From the NCBI GenBank assembly GCA_037042185.1, contig JAXQJY010000032.1, positions 2,976,001-3,040,000 of the forward strand: a stretch of 64,000 nt of DNA, in the 5' to 3' direction. The stretch comes from Sordariomycetes sp. S80-01Y. Lineage: Eukaryota > Ascomycota > Sordariomycetes. Shown piece by piece: positions 34,011 through 45,356 of this stretch. Numbering within the stretch: the first letter of the stretch is position 1; each line of letters begins with the position of its first letter. The notes below the pieces were generated by a model that had not been told where the DNA came from, searched no databases, and saw nothing but the letters and a program-made list of their open reading frames with translations. A program made the position numbers and the translations under genes.

Positions 34011-36059
34011 ATTCTCCTGCTTCTCCTGCTTGAGGAACCAGCTCTTCAGCATGGCGAGGACGACGAGGAACTTGGCGGCCGGCCTGCTCTTGTCGTCCGC
34101 GGCGGCCTGGCGGAACTTGTCGAGGAGGGCGTCGAGGAAGTACTCGACGCGCAGGTTGCCCTTGCTGATGACCTTGCCCAGCTCCGAATTTGGGCTCGAG
34201 GCGGAGAAGTACATCTTGACCAGGATGACGATACAGTACGCGACGCGGACGAAGTTGTACACGGGCAGGCAGCGGATCTCAGGCGTGTCCATGGACAGGA
34301 AGGTCGTGAAGACGGCGTCCACGGCCGAAAGGCAGCTCGAGATGGCACCGATGTGGGCTGCCGAGAGAGGCTCTGAGCCGACGACACCTTCGGTGAAGTT
34401 GTCCGTGTTGAAGGGAGGGCGCAGCTGGTCAGGGGCCGTCTTGGTGTGGAGGGCTACTTCGTGAAGGTATAGGCTGACCATGTTGTGGCCGATTTTGAGT
34501 GTTGCTAGGAAGGGTTAACTTGGCTCTGTAGATGGAAAACGTCAGGGCTCACGCTTCAGGAGATCCTCCGGCACGGCGCTTCTAAGCTTGTCCAGATCTC
34601 TCTCCAGTGCTTTCAATGAGTACTGCGTCCTCGCGTCGTTGATGTCCACCACGTTGGAGGGGTCGTCGAGCGAGAACTGGCCGCAGATCTCCTCCCCCAG
34701 CTGATGCTGCATGACGAGGTGGCAGAAGTACTTATCCGTGGGAGCGGCATCTGGCGACGACGCGAGGATATCGATGCACTCAGACATGAAGGGTGTCCAG
34801 CGAACTAGGTTGGGTCGGTGCAGCGACATGGACGTGTTGGCCGTCAAGAAGTAGCAAGCCAGCCAGATGCGACGGCACTCGACAGAGGTAGGATCAAGCG
34901 GTGTCTGCTTCCGGAAGGATTGGGACTGCCAGGCGTATCGATGAGGCATGGAGGGGCGTGGCGTCCCCTTGCGCCCAAGACCAATGTCGATGGCCATGAC
35001 GGCGGCGACGTGGACGAGTTGGTAGAATTTGAGCTCCTCGAAATGCTCCGGGGGCCAGTACCAGATGACTGTTACCAGCAGAGCCTGGACAATCTCCAGA
35101 TTCTTCTCGCCAGACAGGAAGACCTTCTCAGCGAAGATGGTCATAATTTCGCGCTGCAAGACCGCTTGAAGGGAATGTATCTCGGAGCCTGCGGCTGCCA
35201 TGATGGCGAGGAACAAGATGGGTTTTGAGCGACGAAGCTCTGCGACGGTGTGACTGGGAGGGAAAATGACTGCCGGCAGATGCGGTGCCATGCGTTCGTT
35301 GTAGCGGCTGTAGAGATCCGCCGCCGCGTCCATGGATATGATACCCCGATCCACGATATCTCCCGGGTCGGGACGGCTCCAGGGCGAGGAAGGCTGCCTT
35401 GGAGACTGTCTCCGGTCCTCATCGAGAGCCGACATGCGATCGGAGGCCTTCCTCTTCGCACCGGCCATGACCATCGGTGGTTGGAAGGACAGTGGCTCGC
35501 GTCGCGTAGGTGTCGACGATGTTGAGGCCCTGTGAGGGGGCGCCATGGATGCGGTGCTGTCGTGCGACTGCGTGCGCCTAGGCTGCTCTTCACGGGGAGG
35601 GGGAGGGGGAGGGCTCGCGGTGCCGGGCCCAGCAGAGACCGGAGCGTGCCCCCTGGCGTGCAGGCTCGCGGTGAGGGCGTCGATCTTCTTCTCGAGCTCC
35701 GAGACCCTGCTGTCCGTCTTCCTCTGCCTCTTGCGGCTCGGCGCCGTGACGATGCACTTCCTCCCTGCCTTGCGGCACCTTTTGCAGGGCCCTTCGTCGT
35801 CGTCGGCGGGCTCGCATCGCACCTTTAATCCGCGACAGGCCTCGCAGGCGCGGCTCTTCTTGGCGTCGGCGCCATCGTTGTTCGCGTCTGCGTCTGCGTC
35901 TGGCCCTCCCTGCGACTGCGGACGGTGGTGTTGGCCGGCGGGAGTGTAATTGTTCGCGGGTGACGGCGATGGCGTCGTTGATGAGGAGACGGAGAGGCTA
36001 AGATTGGCTGAGGGGAGGCGGTCGTCTTGTCGGAGTCGAGGGTCAGGATCGAGGTCCAT
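33507..36059 (-). CDS. Zn2Cys6 transcription factor
   Basis: Two exons, 34553-36059 and 33507-34504, with a 48-nt intron, give 834 residues. The binuclear zinc cluster is at about 72-102: CEACRGLKVRC, nine residues, CKRCRKAGRKC, i.e. C-x2-C-x6-C-x9-C-x2-C-x6-C. A basic linker and heptad-like segment (SRVSELEKKIDALTASL) follow for dimerisation. The middle homology region (AELRRSKPILFLAIMAAAGS ... ALLVTVIWYWPPEHFEELKF) resembles the Leu3/War1-like group of regulators, which is a guess at subfamily. Late regions include a Ser/Asn run encoded by AGC/AAC repeats (33981-34020) and a Gly/Met/Gln-rich tail likely to activate transcription. The start is the first ATG of the frame; upstream there is no better one. 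Targets unknown. Confidence 0.9.
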
Positions 36060-36737
36060 TTTGCGAGTGTCGGAGGGCTCCAAGTCCGTGTCCGTGAAGT
36101 GACGATGTTTCTGACTGGAATCGCGGTGCTTTCTGATGCCGTCCCCCGAGCTGAATTGGCTGAGTAAGCAGCCACGATGGGGGCAGCAGATGAGGGTGAG
36201 TGTTTGCTGCGACCGTTGATCTGTCTATTGGTCTGAATGGTTCTGGCGATGTAGAGTAGTCTCCACGAAGCATCGTCTATCGATGCGCTGGGATCAGCTA
36301 TTTTCCAGGTGATGGTTGTAAGGAAGAGTGACCTCAGCTGGACACTGGGAGGTCAGGGTCGGTATCTCGATGGCCCCGCGCCGCGCAAATGTCGGCACAG
36401 CGGCCGTCCGGTTGGGCGTCATCAAGCGTCAAGCTTCATTTGGGGCCGGTCGCATATGTCAGCGTCAATGCAACAATCGGAGCACCTTTCTTGCACTCTA
36501 TTATCACGTGGGGTGTCATTTGCTTGAACCAGCAGTCCGCGAGGAGATCAGAGTGCCGTCTGTGCCGTTCCCCGGTGTGATACTGTATTGGGCTTAGCGC
36601 TGTCTACCGCTGTGTTACCCCTTTTCCCGCCAGCCCCTTTTTGAGCGGCCATCTTGCCAGCATGTCATCACAGCTCCAGCGCAACCAGCAAACACCAGAG
36701 AGAAATAAACAAGAATTGGTCTATTCGTTCTATGGCT
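36060..36737. other. Intergenic region upstream of the Zn2Cys6 gene
   Basis: Promoter of the transcription factor (minus) and 3' flank of the CFEM receptor gene. No gene seen. Confidence 0.55.
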
Positions 36738-38372
36738 TCAAATTCCGGGTATTCTCCTCGGCTCCACCAGAACCTCGTCCGATGCCGACCGTTCTGTGCG
36801 GTACACGTCCACATCGACCGTCTTGACAACCCCTCTCGAGTTGGAGAGGTCGCTCAGCTCCCGCAACGAGCCCTGGCGCTTATAGCCTCTGCTGCTTCCG
36901 TCGTGATCATGCGGCGTCGGGTAGCTTCGCTCGTCGAGTGTGCTGAAGATGCCAGGCGCGACTCGGACGAGCACCGACCGCAGGGCGGGGAGACAGGCGC
37001 AGATGATGAACATGTCGCATTCGAGGACGGACCAGTACACGGCCGGTGCATTATCAACTGTTTTTGGTTAGTATTGGTCTTGAACATTCTGCCGGACGGT
37101 ACTTGCGAGTTGGGTTCTGCGTCTTGGCGAACTGCAGAAGCGATTGCAGCCTCAGACAGCTGACAACCGTGATGATGAACCCCACCATGAACATGCCCAG
37201 CACCAGGATCTTTCTCTTGCCGCTAAGCTGCAGCTTGAACAAACTCGGCAGCGGCAGCGCCATGATACACACGTCCACCACGATCTCGATAGCGGCCCTG
37301 ACCCACGAGTACAGGCTGATGTTGATGCACGTCCCGGTCGTCTCGCCCGCCCAGCTCTCCCAGAAGAAGTGAACGGGAGTGCACTGGAAGATCATGGTGA
37401 GCGTGTTGGCGATGCCGAAGCAGATGACGATGGCCGCAAGGGTCCAGGAGCCGACGCGGATGAGGGTCGAGGATTCGGGGAAGACGCGGAAGTAGAAGAC
37501 TAGAATGGACAGCTGGACACACATCTCGGCGAACATGTAGAAGATCTCGGCGACGTAGAGGAGCTGGCATGAGTTAGAAAATGTTTCGGGTCGGCGGGTG
37601 GACGTGGCTTACCTTGAGTGTCGTGTTGATACTTGGGAATGGTATGGTCCACAGGTCGCTACCCATGCCATGTCGTGTCACTGAAAAGATGTCAGACAGC
37701 CACAAAAATCATCCATCAGCAAGAGGTGGACCTACTAGGGATGCAGATGTAGTTGAGAACCGCCGCGCAAAACTGCAATTGCGAGTTAGTGACCTTATCC
37801 TGTGGTTGATGGCCAGTGTGCTTACCGCTGCGACTATGACGAGGTAATCATCCCATCCAAGCGTGTAGTTCCGAAGCACCGTCCGGTCAACGACCCGGAC
37901 AGCAACAAGCAAGAGCGCAAACGTGCCGAAAGACGCCGGCACCCCGATCATAGGGCCCGTCTGGTCGCCTGGCGGCACACCACAAGCGTTTACCGTGGCG
38001 TTGGTTGACGCTTCGCCGCGTCAGCCTGGTTGGACGGTTGCGGGTTCGGCCATGCAAGACATTACTTACTCAAGACTTCTCTGACGGTGCACGCGCCGGC
38101 CTGACAGGCTTGCGCCGCTGCCATGAAGGCCTCGTCCTGACAGAGGCACGCCACGTCTTCTGGATCGCACGAGGTGACTTGCAGAGTTTCGCTCAAACAT
38201 CCCACCTACATAATCAGTCAAACGTCTCGCCTCCGCACGTCTTGCGGGGTCACAGTTGAGGTGGTTGCAAACATACCGCACAGTCGGGCATCTGGCTCAG
38301 AAGCTCATTCATCTGACACAACGCGCCGCCCACCAGCGCAGCCGCAGTTAAAAGAACGCTCGATAACCTCAT
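36738..38372 (-). CDS. CFEM-domain Pth11-like seven-transmembrane receptor
   Basis: Seven exons: 38277-38372, 38070-38205, 37826-38010, 37736-37772, 37613-37680, 37107-37563 and 36738-37057, giving 432 residues. A signal peptide (MRLSSVLLTAAALVGGALC) is followed by a CFEM domain with eight cysteines (MPDC, VGC, SC, VACLC, QAC, GAC, NAC). Seven hydrophobic helices follow, with WDDYLVIVAA and the loop CTPVHFFWESW typical of the fungal Pth11/rhodopsin-like family. The tail is polar with basic and acidic patches. Family members sense surface or host cues through G proteins in plant pathogens. The last intron (37058-37106) seems to use a GC donor (C|GCAAGT ... ACTAAC ... CAG); the GT alternatives shift the frame or give a 40-nt intron. 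Divergently placed to the P450 gene. Confidence 0.9.
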
Positions 38373-39405
38373 GGTGGAAGTGCATGACCAGAGGGTCGGC
38401 AGGAAGATGAGGCTCTCGGGTCAGTGGCCATATAAAAGAGAAAGCCGAGCTGCCACGCCATCTCCCGTCCCTGGCCCCAGCGGGCCGTGGCGAGCCCAGC
38501 CGACTTCAACGTGCTAGTCGCCTCGCTGCCTCGCCCACCGCTAGACACGGAAGCCCATCAGCCTCGGACTCGAAACATTAGCGGCGGAGTGCCTCCCTAA
38601 TGATTAGGCCCTGCCGGCCAAGCAACGAGGGATTCGACGGCGGGACTGCTAGCAAGCAGAGGACATCTTTTGCCGGAAGAAGCAATCGTGACTTTCCAGG
38701 TTCTCGGGCGGCCGTTCGCAGTTCCGGTAGCTAATTGGGCTTTTGTACCTTAGTGCAGTCGAGGTAGGGGTCCATTGGGAGGAACGCACCACTTGATAGC
38801 TGCAGAGGCGTATGCGGGAGGACGTTACCCCCTGTCGGGGAAAAGAGGGAACGCTCCACATGGGGGCGGACGCTGGCGCATGGAAAAAGAAATGTCGATT
38901 GCGTGCCGCGCCTCCTCTACATTAGTGACGGGAAGAACACGAGCCACCTCGCTAATGGTGATGGTGCCGGGCGCGAGGAAAGGCGGACATGTCTTAAACG
39001 GCCCTGCCTGGTATTGACATGCACCGAGACTAGGCGCGGGAGCTAGGGAGGCTCCATTGGCGTATTTAGCACGTCGTTTGTCCACCTGCGTACTATACCT
39101 GTGCCAGCGGGAATAGTATCGGCCAGGAAGCCAGCAGGGACAGAATCTTCATTAAACCCTGCAGAACGCTGCAGCTGTAGCGCGCAGCACGCGGCACGGC
39201 ACGGCCACCACTACCTCCAGCACTCCCCCTCGTCGAGTCTCTGCGAGGCTTCCGGTTGGGAGGTACGCATAGGTGGTAAAGACTAGCCGTGCACATCAAA
39301 CAGCACTGAAAAAGAAGCAAAGACCCGTCCCTTTTTCTTCTCTCCCGGCCTGCCAGCCCGTTTCTCGTTGAGAGAACATTCCCCTTGCCGCGTCGAAATC
39401 CCAAC
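38373..39405. promoter_or_regulatory. Divergent region between CFEM receptor and P450
   Basis: About 1.0 kb separating two start codons in opposite orientation, so it contains both promoters. No specific factor site was identified. Confidence 0.6.
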
Positions 39406-41407
39406 ATGGCGGCCTCGCTGCTCGTCGTAGGCGTCACCGTCGCCGCCTTGCTCGTGCTGACGAAACTCCTGAGCGCCCTCACCCATGTCGGGAGGAAACC
39501 TCTGCCGCCAGGACCCAAGGGCCTCCCCCTCATAGGGAACCTGAAGGACATGCCCCCGCCAGGGGTCCTGGAAGCACATCACTGGTTGAAGCACAAGGAG
39601 CTCTACGGTGGGTTAGGCTGGGTCCTCACCACGTGTGACGCATGACTGACCTGCCGATGATAGGACCTATCTCGAGCGTGACTATTCTGGGGCAGACTAT
39701 CGTCATTGTCAATGACGTGGAGACTGCGGTCGAGCTCCTGGAGAGGAGGAGCGCGAAACACTCCAGTCGGCCGAAGCAAATCTTCGCCGGGGAGATGTAA
39801 GTAAAGCACAGTAAGGAGAGACTGTAATCTACCAGGAGCTGACATCCGCCTTTTCCCCCTCCAGGCTGGGATGGGAGAACTCGCTGGGCCTGTCGCCCTA
39901 CAACAAGCGCTTCCGCACATACCGCAAGAACATGAGCAAGATCATCGGCTCAAAGGTGTCGGCGGCCCAGTTCAACGTCCTGCAGGAGGAAGAGGTCGGG
40001 CACTTCCTGCTGCATCTTTTGGAGAAGCCGGATGATCTCGTCAGTCACATCAAGAGGTGCGTGTGTGTCTTAAAGGGGCCCGTCTCAGGGTGGACAGATG
40101 ATTACTGACGCGCGCACTCTCCAGGGAAGCAGGGTCCGTCATACTGAAGATTGGCTATGGCTACCAAGCTGAGCCGCGCGAGGAAGATCCATTCGTCCAC
40201 ATGGCCGGCGACGCCATGGAGAAATTCGCCCGAGCTGGCGTACCGGGAGCTTTCATAGTTGACATGCTGCCCTTTCGTGCGTCAACCCTCACCGTCCTTT
40301 TCCTTCCTCTCAATATTTCCTTGCCCCGTCCCGTGCCACCTGTTAATGCTCTTCAGTAAGATTTCTACCCGAATGGCTTCCGGGGACGGGCTTCAAACAG
40401 ACCGCCCGCCTCTGGGGCTCCCAACTGCGTGAGGTCACCGAGAAGCCCTATGCCTTCGTAAAGCACCAGATGTCCCAGGGTAGCAATCGCACCTCCTTCC
40501 TCTCGCAGCTTCTGGAGGCAGGCGATGAGACTGAAGAGGAAAAGTTCACCAACAAGTGGAGCGCCATGTCGCTGTACACTGCGGGCGCTGATACGGTACG
40601 CATCCCAACCGCCCTCCCTCTCGCTTCACTGCCCTCTCGTGCTGTCGTCTGACGCCCGTAGACTGTATCCTCCATAGCCTGCTTCTTCCTCGCCATGACG
40701 CTCTTCCCTTCCGCCCAGCGACAGGCCCAGGAGGAGATCGACCGCGTAGTCGGCCCCGATCGCCTCCCCACCCTTGCCGACAGGGACAGCCTGCCATACA
40801 TCGAAGCCATGGTCAAGGAAGTGCTGAGGTGGCACCCCGTCGCGCCCATGAGCCTGCCGCACACGAGCACCGATGACGACGAGTACAACGGCTACCATAT
40901 CCCCAAAGGAAGTATGGTGTTTGCGAATGTCTGGTGAGAAAAAACCCTCCCCTTCCATGCTGGTGCGTCACTGCGTTGGCGTGAGAGAAGTGCTGACGTA
41001 GGGACAATAGGCACTTCACCCACGACCCAGCCGTGTACACGGACCCTATGGTCTTCAACCCGGGCCGGTTCGTCAAAACGGAAACCAAAGAGCCTGCTCC
41101 CGACCCGCACAACTACGTCTTCGGCTTCGGACGGCGCGTCTGTCCGGGGAAGCTTCTCGCGGACAACGCCCTCTACCTCAACGTTGCACAAACACTCGCC
41201 GCCTTCAACATCAGCCCGGTACTCGAGGAAGGGAAAGCAGCAGAGCCACAGGTCAGTTTCGAACCTGGGGTGGTGAGCCATCCAGCGCCATTCAAGAGTG
41301 ACATCAAGCCTAGGTCGGCGCACCATGAGCAGCTGGTCAAGGACGTGCTGAAAACATACCCCTGGAGGGAAAGCGATGGGAAAGTTCTGGAGAACATCAA
41401 CTTCTGA
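39406..41407 (+). CDS. Cytochrome P450 monooxygenase (OrdA/CYP64-like)
   Basis: Seven exons: 39406-39607, 39664-39796, 39865-40056, 40125-40276, 40357-40595, 40662-40933 and 41011-41407, giving 528 residues. An N-terminal membrane anchor is followed by the proline hinge KPLPPGPKGLPLIGN. The I-helix oxygen-binding motif is AGADT, the K-helix ExxR is in KEVLRWHP, the PERF-like segment is FNPGRF, and the heme loop is FGFGRRVCPGK with the thiolate cysteine. It would be an ER-bound monooxygenase. Overall it resembles O-methylsterigmatocystin oxidoreductase-like P450s, a broad group in secondary metabolism; the substrate cannot be read from the sequence. No polyketide synthase, NRPS or terpene cyclase is in the window, so it is not shown to belong to a cluster. 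Confidence 0.93.
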
Positions 41408-41896
41408 ATTGAACAAGCTTCTCATCTGGTGTCCATTCACACAATCTTGGTTCCTCACTATCTGTCGTGTACGCCCCAAACCTGTGAGCTGATCAAACGC
41501 AGTGACGCCGACGCCAGGAAGTTTTCTCAAAATTTATAGCAAATCCTGTCCTCCAAATCAAATCGATAGCCTGCGAAACTGCCTTGCCCTCGATCTCATA
41601 CATCGTCGTTCGCAGAAGCAGTGTAACCCTTCCGCACACCGTACATAGAAACATATCCCGATCGCACGCTCGCTGGTTATCATTCCTGACAACGGTCCCA
41701 TTCCTAGCTCCGTCAATCGCCCTCAAGAAAGGCGCCGTGAATTGAGGTGACCATTTTCTTAGATCTCAGAAATATGTCGCAGAAAACAAAGTGTAAAGCT
41801 TAAACTCCTCAAAAAACTTGCCAATGGCAAGTAGTTCGTCACGTCAGCATACAGATGCGTCTAGCCTGCCGTGACTGGCGACAAGGCGCGCAGTGC
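41408..41896. other. Convergent intergenic region
   Basis: 3' flanks of the P450 (+) and of the next minus-strand gene. Nothing else seen. Confidence 0.55.
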
Positions 41897-42784
41897 TCAG
41901 TCCATGTAAAAGTCACCCTTGAGAATACGCTCTTGAAACGCATCGGGCTTGCGCGGCTCGGGCTTGGGGGCAGGCGCCTGCACTGGCTGCGGCATGGGCA
42001 TGTCGGACACTGACTTTGCGCGGTCGTGGTGAGGCACATGCATCCCCCCGTTTCTGGGAGGGGAGCTCGCCATGGAGAAGGAGGGGCGCGGGGCCCCGGA
42101 GACGGCGCTTTCGGCTCGAGACCTAAGCTGCTCGGACCAGTTAAAGCCTTGCTGGTCTGAGCCGCGAGGGGCATTGTCAGAAGGGTGCTTCGGGTGCTTG
42201 GTAGTGCTTGCCTGCGGGACAGAGGACGACGGCATGCCGACCGAGGCACGACGCTCGGCGATTGCGGCAGAGATTTGGCCCTGGGCTAGAGAGCCCTGAC
42301 GCTGACGGCCGATCTGGCTTGGTCTGCGGGTTGGTTGTGAGGGTGGAGGTGATGTAGGGTTATTACCATTGCCTGGGCTTCCACCTGGGCGATAGCCCCT
42401 CATGGCAGGACCGCCATAGCTCATGCGACGTGCGAAGGGCGTGGTGGGGGCTGTTCGAGCGCCTCCCTCATCGTCCTCAATCGCGTTCTCGTCAATAGAG
42501 TCGGAGTTGTTCGAGTTGGTGGACATGCTGCCACGACGGATGCCGAGGGCGGGCGCGCCGTTCTGTGAGGTGCCGGAGAGGCCGAGGGTGGTGACGGACA
42601 GGCGGCGACGGTTGGCCTCGGGACCCGGCTGGCCGTTGAATGAGGGGCCGGTTGAGCCGTTCGGAGGTCCTCGCTGGAACAGGTTGGACAGCGCTGCTTG
42701 AGTGATGCTGCTGCGACGATTGCGAGGGTTGGGGTTGTCGGCGTTGCCGCCGTTGCCGGCCCCGTTTTGGCCGTCGACGGACAT
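41897..42784 (-). CDS. Conserved fungal protein with multiple RRxS motifs and a DAFQERILKGDFYMD end
   Basis: A single exon of 295 residues with a clear ATG. It is Ser/Pro/Asn/Gly-rich and probably disordered. At least six basophilic-kinase-type sites are spread along it (NRRSSI, NRRRLSV, IRRGSM, ARRMSYG, TRRPSQ, ERRASV), together with SP/TP dipeptides. The very end, KPDAFQERILKGDFYMD, looks like a conserved short motif of a family of fungal proteins without known function. The pattern is what would be expected of a protein kinase A or AGC-kinase target; this is inference. A purine-rich leader lies upstream (about 43060-43230). Confidence 0.75.
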   Translation of the reverse strand: MSVDGQNGAGNGGNADNPNPRNRRSSITQAALSNLFQRGPPNGSTGPSFNGQPGPEANRRRLSVTTLGLSGTSQNGAPALGIRRGSMSTNSNNSDSIDENAIEDDEGGARTAPTTPFARRMSYGGPAMRGYRPGGSPGNGNNPTSPPPSQPTRRPSQIGRQRQGSLAQGQISAAIAERRASVGMPSSSVPQASTTKHPKHPSDNAPRGSDQQGFNWSEQLRSRAESAVSGAPRPSFSMASSPPRNGGMHVPHHDRAKSVSDMPMPQPVQAPAPKPEPRKPDAFQERILKGDFYMD

Positions 42785-45356
42785 GTTTGCTAGTGAAGCT
42801 TCGGATTGAGCTGTGACGGTGCGATGCGTGTCGTTGGAAAGTGAAAAGCGGCGGTGGTTCGATCTGCTGTCGTAGGCAAGCTAGTCGGCTGAAAAGTAGT
42901 CGAATGCTTCCTTGAATAGCAGCAGGGAGAGAGGCATCAAGGGTCGCTCAGAGGAGCAGCGTCAAGAGGCACCCGTAGGTGGTTGGCGGGAGTGAGGAGG
43001 AGAAGACGAGAGCAAAGGAGGGGTATCTCGAGCTGAAGGAAGACGGGTTGACACGCGGGATCTTATAGGGCAGGAGCAAGTCGACTAAGATAATAGCGGT
43101 GGTAGGAGTGAGAAACTTAGTACAAGTAAGAAAGAAGAGGACACAGGATGGAAGAGCAGAGAAGAAAAGAGCGAGAAGGAGCAGCTTAGTATTGGTAAGT
43201 ACTAAGTAGGCCAGTTCAGGTCAGGTAAGGTAAGGTATGTGATGTGATGGAGGAGGGAATCTCTCCACGTCCGTCATTGGCGTGCAGACGGCGCGCAACG
43301 CCGTGCATCAGTGGCTCCAGCGCTGTGCTCCCCCCCCTGCGAGCGGCGGACGCAGCGTCTCCACCCCCTCGAAGCTTCACCTTGGGAGCCCCAATCCCAG
43401 GGTCCGATCTCGTTGATGAAGTACTCAATGGGATAAAGTCCCTGAAACTCTCCCGATTTACCCAGACGATCAACAACGGCGCTTTCGTCACACGCAGGCA
43501 TTTGGTTGTCGGATCGGCGTCGCCATCTGCGTCAACTGAATTTACCAGAGGACACACCTGTCCACCGACCGTAGGGTCCCCTGCCGCTTGCCGACAATCT
43601 GCCCACCAGTTTCGCCAGAGTCGCCGTATTGCGAGTCTCCGTTGATTGTGCCCAAGTAAGTTCGCGCCCAGACAGCCACTGGTAGCCGGTCATTCTCAGG
43701 TCTGCTCTTCTGCGTTCTTGCTGGAACGCCAGTGTCGTTTCTGTCGATCCCGCAACTCAGTAATGCACTGGCACCCACGGCTGCTACTGAGAACGGTGGC
43801 TCTTGAGTGGTTCAAATGGGACAAACAGGTGGTGACGTCGAGCCGATGCCGGGGACCGGCCAAGTGGGGCAACTGGTGCTCTGCCCTTGAGTTTCACTGC
43901 TGGTCCCTGATTCACAGGCTGTGGTACGGCCCATGTCCACTGGATCACATCACCTCAAACCAATTGTCATGTAGGACTGCCTTATCAAAGCTCATCTCAA
44001 CATTTCAGGTCTTGTCCACTCAGGCGCCCCCGGATACCGACTCGATAAGCAGACCTCGATACTGAAGGGGGTGTCGTCAGATTGGGAGGAATGGGCTCCG
44101 AAGGTTCCTTCCCCCTCGCTCTCCCTGAAACGCACCCACTTCCACAGGTCCGGTCTGTCACTGACTGTCAGCGAGGGCTATTGACGTGAACGCGGCAAGC
44201 GTACACCTCATCCTGGGTCGCACTTGCACTCCATCTCAGCGGCATCTCTCAGCAATCCGGGGTTCCCCACCGCGTTTGCGGGGTAACGGCCAGCATCTTC
44301 CCCCCCCTTAATACTCACTCTAAACGGAACGCTGGAAGCGCTGGCCACTAACGCCACCGGAAACGCAAGCTGGACTGAGGTTTGACTTTGGCATCGGTGA
44401 CGAGCCGTCTCGCGCCTGGCTGGCTTCCAAACTTCTAGCTTTAGTAGGTACACGTACGAACCCGCCATGCGTAAGCACACACTCCGTTTCGGCCTTGAGT
44501 TTCTTCGTTAGCATCCCATCCACCCACCATTGATCGTGTCTGCATCTCCGTGCCGATCTTTCATTCCACATTATGCCCATGTAGTGTGCCATCGTGATGA
44601 TGTGCGCGCACATTTATGCTAACATAAATCGACATTCGCAAACAATATGCACTCCGGACAGCCCCATAGATGATAAGCTTGCACATGGAGGAAGCTTGGC
44701 CTCGAGTCTCGACAAAGCCACAACGGGCTCGAGGGCGGATTGCAGCATGGCGGCAGCATCCTCCCGTGTCTTGCTCCCACCATAAGCTGCACCTCGCCCG
44801 CTCCCAAGGACCGACGCTGCACAGCACCCCGCATCAGCGGGCAACCGACGACGCCTATCCTAGTGGTTTCGAGTAGAAACCTAAAGAACCCTGCCCGGCG
44901 CTGCTCTCTGATTCGTCGAATTGGTTGTCAACGTCCGCAGCCCGTTTCCCCGGACGGGGGTGCACTCGCTGATCTGCTGGCGCCCCTCTTCGGCAGCCAG
45001 CTTGGCGGTCTGCCGTTAACTCTGGCGACGAGGGTCTGGACTCTGGAGGCTCACGAGCAGTCACACGACCTTCATAGATAGGAGTCTTTTGGCCGAGCGA
45101 GGGTGTCGTTGACAGAGGGTTTGCCGCATTGGTATGAGATTATGAGACGAGGCGGCCGAGCTGAGTGTTTGCGACACGTTTCGCTAAAGCTGGGTTGCCC
45201 ACCCGCGGCTTGATCAGACCAAAGCGAGTCGCTTAATCGGTCTGGTATACCCTTCTTTGGTTGTAACATTTCGTACACGGGTAGCACGCACACGTGCACA
45301 AAATCGAAAGCCATAGTCCTTGGCTATACAATGAGTGCTCTGTTCTCCACGACTGC
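42785..45356. other. Intergenic region
   Basis: About 2.6 kb. The part next to 42784 is likely promoter and leader, purine-rich at 43060-43230. The rest has only short open frames in several frames; none is supported. Confidence 0.5.

Noticed and set aside
33751-34464. Plus-strand open frames of 200-237 codons with poly-Cys/Ala runs
   Set aside because: Antisense shadows of the Zn2Cys6 gene, whose AGC/AAC run produces the homopolymers.
36738-41407. A secondary-metabolite gene cluster around the P450
   Set aside because: No backbone synthase, ligase or cyclase gene is present within the window; a P450 and a receptor alone do not make a cluster.
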